Assembly (NCBI GenBank): GCA_041398025.1
Contig: JAWKVM010000041.1
Coordinates: 1-64,000 of the forward strand
DNA: 64,000 nt
Source of the DNA: JANQPX01 sp041398025
GTDB lineage: Bacteria > Pseudomonadota > Alphaproteobacteria > Geminicoccales > Geminicoccaceae
Reading direction: 5' to 3'
Position numbers and translations under genes: made by a program. Every line of letters begins with the position of its first letter. The stretch's first letter is position 1. This document shows positions 59,399 through 64,000 of the stretch, piece by piece. The notes under the pieces are model-generated. The model ran no database searches. It saw only the letters and a list, made by a program, of their open reading frames with translations, and had not been told where the DNA came from.

Positions 59399-61093
59399 AT
59401 GAACCAGATGTCCGGCGCCGAGGCCGTGGTCACCATGCTGCAGCGCTATGGCGTGCGCCACGTCTTCGGCCTTTGCGGCGATACCAGCCTGCCGATCTAT
59501 GACGCCTTCTACCGGCTCGACCACGGCATCACCCACCTCCTGACCAGGGATGAGCGCTCGGCGGCCTATATGGCTGATGCCTATGCGCGCGTGACCGGCC
59601 GGGTGGGCGTGTGCGAAGGGCCGAGCGGCGGCGGTGCCACCTACATCCTGCCGGGCGTGGTCGAGGCCAATGAAAGCTCGGTGCCGGTGCTGGCGCTCAC
59701 CACCGACATCGGCGTTTCGTCGCGCGGCCGCTACGTGCTGACCGAGCTCGACCAGAAGGCGCTGTTCGCGCCGCTCACCAAATGGAACGACGTGATCCTG
59801 CAGGCGGAGCAGATCCCATCAGCCTTTCGCCGCGCCTTTCGCACCATGACCACCGGCCGTCCGGGCTCAGCCCATCTGGGCCTGCCCTTCGATGTGCAGA
59901 AGCAGCCGATCGACGAAGCCCTGCTGCACGCCGATCCGCGCCATCAGGCTTATCCGGCCGAGCCGGTCGGCCCCGATCCCGCGGCAGTCGAGCACTTCGT
60001 CGAAGCACTGCTGGCCGCCGCCAGCCCGGTGATCGTCTGCGGCGGCGGCCCGGTCATCGCGGGCGCCTTTGCCGAGCTGCAGCGGCTCGCCGAACGCCTC
60101 GCGATCCCGGTCGCGACCTCGATCAGCGGCAAGGGCGCCATCGCCGAGACCCACCCGCAGAGCATCGGCGTGGTCGGCAGCAATGGCGGCGTCCCGGAAA
60201 CGCGCGCCCTGATCAATGAAGCGGACTGCGTCCTGTTCATCGGCTGCCGGGCGGGCTCGGTCACCACCGAACGCTGGCGCTCCCCGCCGCTCGTCGGCAA
60301 GCGCATCCTGCATATCGATGTCGATCCCGAGGTGATCGGCGCCAACTACGAGACCGACGCAGCGCTGGTCGGCGACGCCAAGCTGACGCTCGCCGCGATC
60401 AACGCCGTACTCGACGACGCGGCCATCGAAACGCCGAAACGCTCGCTCGATCAATCCAGAATTGCCGCCATGCGCGCCAAAAAATTCGCGGCTTTTCAGG
60501 ACCTTGCGACGTCGGAGGAGACTCCGATCCGACCGGAGCGCGTGATCGCCACACTCGCAAGACATCTCCCGGAGGAGGCTGTGGTCGTCGCCGATCCGGG
60601 CACGCCCTGCCCCTACCTCTCCGCCTACCTGCAGCTCGAGCGCGCCGGCCGTCGCTTCATCAGCAACCGGGCGCACGGCGCCCTCGGTTATTCTCTCCCT
60701 GCCGTCGTCGGCGCCCAGATCGGACGGCCGAACGCCAAGTGCGTCGCCGTGATGGGCGATGGCAGCTTCGGCTTCGCCTGCGGCGAGATGGAGACCATCC
60801 AGCGCCTCGGCCTGCCGGTGACGCTGATCGTGATCAGCAATGCCGCCTTCGGCTGGATCAAGGCCGGACAGCGTTCAGGCTTCGATGAGCGCTATTTCTC
60901 CGTCGATTTCACGCCCGGCCGCCATGCCGCGATCGCCCGTGCGTTCGGCATCGAGGCTTTCGAGGTGGACCGGCCAGGCGCCCTCGATCTCGCCATGCAA
61001 AAGGCCCTCGCGGCCGATCACCCGACCCTGATCGACATCGCCTGCCAGCCGCTGCACGAGGCGAGAGCGCCGGTCAGCGAGTGGATCGCCTGA
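59399..61093 (+). CDS. Thiamine-pyrophosphate-dependent enzyme (acetolactate synthase-like)
   Basis: Three-domain TPP enzyme of 564 aa. The N-terminal pyrimidine-binding domain has the catalytic Glu in RDERSAAYMADAYARVTG; the central domain has GGGPVIAGAF; the C-terminal domain has the TPP/metal motif VMGDGSFGFACGEMETIQRL with the later NAAFGW. It is not clearly IlvB: no small-subunit gene follows, and the loop after Glu differs (CEGPSGGGATYILPGVVEAN). Decarboxylases and ligases of oxo acids share this fold; the substrate is unknown. Confidence 0.87.
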   Translation: MNQMSGAEAVVTMLQRYGVRHVFGLCGDTSLPIYDAFYRLDHGITHLLTRDERSAAYMADAYARVTGRVGVCEGPSGGGATYILPGVVEANESSVPVLALTTDIGVSSRGRYVLTELDQKALFAPLTKWNDVILQAEQIPSAFRRAFRTMTTGRPGSAHLGLPFDVQKQPIDEALLHADPRHQAYPAEPVGPDPAAVEHFVEALLAAASPVIVCGGGPVIAGAFAELQRLAERLAIPVATSISGKGAIAETHPQSIGVVGSNGGVPETRALINEADCVLFIGCRAGSVTTERWRSPPLVGKRILHIDVDPEVIGANYETDAALVGDAKLTLAAINAVLDDAAIETPKRSLDQSRIAAMRAKKFAAFQDLATSEETPIRPERVIATLARHLPEEAVVVADPGTPCPYLSAYLQLERAGRRFISNRAHGALGYSLPAVVGAQIGRPNAKCVAVMGDGSFGFACGEMETIQRLGLPVTLIVISNAAFGWIKAGQRSGFDERYFSVDFTPGRHAAIARAFGIEAFEVDRPGALDLAMQKALAADHPTLIDIACQPLHEARAPVSEWIA

Positions 61094-61128
61094 CCCAACG
61101 CCCTTACGCAGCCGCGGCGATCAGCTCC

Positions 61129-62589
61129 TCAAAAGCGAATACCGAACTGGGTCTTCCAGTATTCGGTCTCTTCATAGGTGTCGTCGGTCAGGCCGTTCAC
61201 ATAGGACACCGACAGACGGTAGTTGTCGGACTGGCTGAACAGATAGGACAGGGACAGGTCCAGCCGATAGAGATCACCGTCATTGCCGTCGATGTCCTTG
61301 AGATAGCGGTTGGAGACATCGAGCGCGATGTGGTCGAAGCCGCTGTCCTCGGAACCGCGAAACTGCACGCCGAGCCGGCCGCCGAGCCGGAAGAATTCGG
61401 AGCTGTCGGCGAGATCCTCGTCGCCGCCGTCGTCGAACACCCGGCCGAGATCGGCGAGCGCGTCGACGTCGAACTGCAGGGCAAGCGGCCCGTAGGCGCG
61501 GGAGAAACCGATCGGCACAATGGAGTCGGGCGCCAGGGTCGGCGTCCAGCGCCACTTCAGGACACCGATGTCGCTATCGAAATCGCTGTCGGTCAGATAC
61601 AGCGGCGTAATCGCCACTTCGGAGCCGGAGTGGTCGGGCTGAAAGACGTTGAACGCTTCCTGGAGGCCAAATCCCAACGTGTCGATCTCGTTGTCTTCAC
61701 CATTGAAGAAGCGCTCGATCAGAAAGAACGGAATGGTCGAGGTGTAGATCAGGTCGGTGCGCTCGACCTCGAAATTGTAGCCGACCACCGCCTTGACCTG
61801 GTAAAGCGTCTCGTCGTCGTCGAGGTCGGCGGTGATGCTGAGCTCCGCCGGGCGGACGGCGCCGAGCTTGTTGCGGTCCTTGGTCAGATCGTCGACCGCG
61901 CTGGTCAGCCGAAGGCCGTCGGCCTCGCGCGGATTGAAGATCCAAAGCGGCTTCTCCTCCTCCTCGACGATTTCCGGCGCAGGTATGTCGGCAACCGCCA
62001 CCGGGATCTCAGGATCGGGCGTAGTGCAGTAGACCTCGACGAAGCGCTGCCGGACGTCGAGCACTTCCGCGACCTGAAAGCGTCTGCCAGTCACCTCGTA
62101 GAAGGGGTTCAAGAAATCGCTCTCGGTGCGCTCATCGAGCGTCGGGCGGCGCACGCGCTCGAAGACGTAGTCGGGCCCGCCTGCGCGATCGACGAAATCG
62201 GCGAGACGCTGCTGAATGCGCTCCAGGGTTTCAGCCTCCTCCGCCGTGCAGGCGCGGCCGACATTCCGGGTGCAATAGCCGGGCTGCACCAGGGCGAGCT
62301 GCTTTTCCGAGAGCAGCGTGTCGCCGTTGCCGTCGGCATCGAGCGCTGCATCGCCGATGTCGCTGATCGCGATCAGCCAGCGGATCAGACGCAGCGGATC
62401 GAGCGTCTTGATCTCGGTCGACGCCCCGGGGCGACAGATCTTGTCCGCCGGAAACAGCGGTTCAGAGCTGATCGGCGGTGCAGCACCGGCAGGCTCGGCC
62501 TGCGCGATCGCAGCCAGCAGACAGAGGAGGGCGACGCGCATCCTGGGCCAGAAACGGCCAGAGCGCATGTCCAGAACAGGGCCGGTCAT
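61129..62589 (-). CDS. Outer-membrane beta-barrel-like protein with EF-hand-like loop
   Basis: Exported protein of 486 aa with signal peptide (MRVALLCLLAAIAQAEPAGA). An N-terminal soluble part contains LDADGNGDTLLSE (residues 83-95), matching the calcium-binding EF-hand loop pattern DxDxNGDxxxxE. The second half has alternating polar/hydrophobic strands (EVERTDLIYTSTIPFFLIER, DLYRLDLSLSYLFSQSDNYR) and ends FGIRF-stop, the terminal Phe typical of Bam-assembled barrels. Exact family unknown. ATG at 62589 used; 62568 or 62541 are alternatives. Confidence 0.72.
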   Translation of the reverse strand: MTGPVLDMRSGRFWPRMRVALLCLLAAIAQAEPAGAAPPISSEPLFPADKICRPGASTEIKTLDPLRLIRWLIAISDIGDAALDADGNGDTLLSEKQLALVQPGYCTRNVGRACTAEEAETLERIQQRLADFVDRAGGPDYVFERVRRPTLDERTESDFLNPFYEVTGRRFQVAEVLDVRQRFVEVYCTTPDPEIPVAVADIPAPEIVEEEEKPLWIFNPREADGLRLTSAVDDLTKDRNKLGAVRPAELSITADLDDDETLYQVKAVVGYNFEVERTDLIYTSTIPFFLIERFFNGEDNEIDTLGFGLQEAFNVFQPDHSGSEVAITPLYLTDSDFDSDIGVLKWRWTPTLAPDSIVPIGFSRAYGPLALQFDVDALADLGRVFDDGGDEDLADSSEFFRLGGRLGVQFRGSEDSGFDHIALDVSNRYLKDIDGNDGDLYRLDLSLSYLFSQSDNYRLSVSYVNGLTDDTYEETEYWKTQFGIRF

Positions 62590-62695
62590 CGCCCCGCTCT
62601 TAGCAGTCTCTTCCGACACAGGGGAAAGGATTTTCGACGCTTGCGGCCATGGGCAGCATCAATGCCCTGTCGACCGTGCTGCGCAGACCACAGCG

Positions 62696-63361
62696 TCAGG
62701 CGAATGGCCAGGCTTCCAGCCGATAGGCACTGTCCCAGAACATCCATTCGAGCAGCGAGGCCCGCTCGAACGCGTCGACCATCTGCTCGCGGATGACGGG
62801 CGTGGTCGCGGCCGCGGCGGCATCCGCGATCGCGATGACCTTCCTGATGCCCTCCTCGAAGGCCTCGTCGGCATAGGTGTCGATCCAGGCCTGATAGGGA
62901 TTGTCCGCCGCTGCAATCTCGAGCAGATGCCTGCCCACCTCGCCGTAGATCCAAAAGCAGGGGAGAAGGGCCGCGACCGAGACCTCGTAAGGGGCGTTGT
63001 GGGCGGTCGCCAGGAGATAGCTGACATAGTGCGAGCAGGCGGGCGAGGGCTTGGTCGCCGCGACCTCCTCCGCCTCGACTCCGAAGTCCTTGAAAAAGCC
63101 CTCATGCAAGGCGCGCTCGACCACGACGCAGGCTTCCGCGCTGTGGGTGAACTGGATCATGGCATCGGGGTCGGGGGCACGTGCCCCGGTGACCGCGAGC
63201 GCCTTGCCGAAATGGACGAGGTAATGCGCGTCCTGCAGCATGTAGCGAATGAAGCGCTCACGCGAGAGCGTGCCGGCGGCCAGTTCCTGGTTGAACGGCA
63301 TCGCCAGGATTTTTTCGTAGACCGGCTCGATCCGCGTCCAGGCCTCCTTGGAAAAGCTCAT
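62696..63361 (-). CDS. tenA: Aminopyrimidine aminohydrolase / thiaminase II
   Basis: Thiamin salvage enzyme of 221 aa, hydrolysing aminopyrimidine breakdown products of thiamin. Family landmarks are RFIRYMLQDAHYLVHFGKAL, the SPACSHYVSYLLATA segment with the nucleophile Cys, and ALLPCFWIYGEVGRHLLE; the C-terminal EWMFWDSAYRLEAWPF is typical. ATG at 63361 overlaps the thiD stop by 4 bp, giving a thiD-tenA operon. Confidence 0.94.
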   Translation of the reverse strand: MSFSKEAWTRIEPVYEKILAMPFNQELAAGTLSRERFIRYMLQDAHYLVHFGKALAVTGARAPDPDAMIQFTHSAEACVVVERALHEGFFKDFGVEAEEVAATKPSPACSHYVSYLLATAHNAPYEVSVAALLPCFWIYGEVGRHLLEIAAADNPYQAWIDTYADEAFEEGIRKVIAIADAAAAATTPVIREQMVDAFERASLLEWMFWDSAYRLEAWPFA

Positions 63362-64000
63362 CGGCCAGCGCCTCCCTTCCCGGCATGTCCCATCGCTGCC
63401 TCATCGCGCAGAAAGGGCCAAAGCGCATGGAAATGATGCACCGGCCCATGCCCGCTGCCGACATCAAGGCCGTCGGCGGCGGCGATCGCGGCGGCGATGT
63501 AGCGCTTGGCCAGACGGGCAGCGTCCTGAAGGGCCAGGCCCTGCGCCAGAAAAGCGGCGATGGCCGCCGAGAGCGTACAGCCCGTGCCATGCGTGTTTCC
63601 GGTCGCGATCCGCTCGCCGCGAAGAGCCTGCTGACCGCTCCGGTCCTCGAAAATGTCGACGGCAGCATCCTCCGAGAGATGGCCGCCCTTCAGCAGCACC
63701 GCCTTCGGCCCGAGATGGCGCAAATCGGCGGCTGCCTGGCGCATTTCCTCGATGTCGACCGGCGCTGCGCGACCGAGCAGCACGCCGGCTTCAGGCAGGT
63801 TCGGCGTGATCACCGTGGCCAGCGGCAGCAAATGCTCGATCAGGGCCGAGACCGCATCCGGCTGCAGCAGCGCATCGCCGCTTTTCGCCACCATCACCGG
63901 ATCGAGCACGATCGTCTCGGCACCGTGGCGACGGAGCCATTCTGCGACCGTTTCGATCACCTCGGGCCGGGACAGCATGCCGATCTTCACGGCATCGATG
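63358..64000 (-). CDS. thiD: Hydroxymethylpyrimidine/phosphomethylpyrimidine kinase (5' end outside window)
   Basis: Phosphorylates HMP and HMP-P in thiamin synthesis. Visible C-terminal two-thirds: KIGMLSRPEVIETVAEWLRR, VLDPVMVAKSGDALLQPDAV, VITPNLPEAGVLLGR, LLKGGHL and the anion-hole/ATP site NTHGTGCTLSAAIAAFLAQG. The frame is open to the right edge, and the family N-terminus (substrate-binding) lies beyond it. Overlaps tenA by 4 bp. Confidence 0.94.
   Translation of the reverse strand, partial: IDAVKIGMLSRPEVIETVAEWLRRHGAETIVLDPVMVAKSGDALLQPDAVSALIEHLLPLATVITPNLPEAGVLLGRAAPVDIEEMRQAAADLRHLGPKAVLLKGGHLSEDAAVDIFEDRSGQQALRGERIATGNTHGTGCTLSAAIAAFLAQGLALQDAARLAKRYIAAAIAAADGLDVGSGHGPVHHFHALWPFLRDEAAMGHAGKGGAGR

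Noticed and set aside
59399..61093. Calling the TPP enzyme ilvB (acetolactate synthase)
   Set aside because: No ilvH follows, and the loop following the catalytic Glu does not match IlvB, so only the family is assigned.

Overview
The window is GC-rich chromosomal DNA with dense, oppositely oriented short operons. The gene sets point to an alphaproteobacterium, most likely of the Rhodospirillales type. The evidence is glnD-murJ, rpsF-rpsR-DUF2232-rplI, PhaR, purMN beside a DUF2066/CDP-alcohol transferase/AI-2E/HdaA operon, lspA-DUF3035-M16-M16, and fdxA next to a CarD-family regulator. There is no phage, insertion sequence, CRISPR array, rRNA or intact tRNA. The taxonomic call is an inference from gene order and protein families; no search was possible.

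Layout. 1-4.4 kb: the end of a lipid kinase gene, a DMT exporter, then two decayed genes in a row (an MFS transporter and a SPOR-domain protein), each broken by several frameshifts. 4.7-9.1 kb: glnD and murJ. 9.1-12.6 kb: a coiled-coil membrane protein and a BON/OmpA protein. 13.1-17 kb: a SxtJ / DUF5989 / carbamoyltransferase module facing an LpxL-like acyltransferase whose catalytic His is Asn. 17.7-20.4 kb: MocR regulator, DUF1127 protein and PhzF protein. 20.4-23.7 kb: phaR and the S6-S18-L9 operon. 23.9-29.4 kb: fabD, fabG, acpP, fabF, mltG, gmk. 28.7-36.6 kb: purN and purM (minus), then DUF2066, CDP-alcohol transferase, AI-2E permease, HdaA, an SDR and ribF. 36.9-46.9 kb: ileS, lspA, DUF3035 lipoprotein, an M16 protease pair, mutL, fdxA, carD. 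47-51.6 kb: gshB, HIT protein, ankyrin lipoprotein, SMP-30 lactonase, YgjP-like metallopeptidase. 51.6-56.1 kb: an RND efflux pair. 56-64 kb: an orphan exported protein, GMC oxidoreductase, queuosine-precursor transporter, TPP enzyme, a beta-barrel protein with an EF-hand-like loop, tenA and the 3' part of thiD.

The least explained material is non-coding. There are three copies (about 17.4, 47.1 and 49.0 kb) of a roughly 160-bp intergenic element. Each is a long hairpin whose arms carry GANTC sites, flanked by TTAA-type boxes. There are also six copies of a 15-bp palindrome (GGTGGC-N3-GCCACC and close variants) lying at or overlapping gene 3' ends, and a perfect 19-bp inverted repeat just upstream of the SxtJ gene. 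Two otherwise normal genes, purN and gshB, have no stop codon where their families end and read on into antisense gmk and into one of the hairpin elements.
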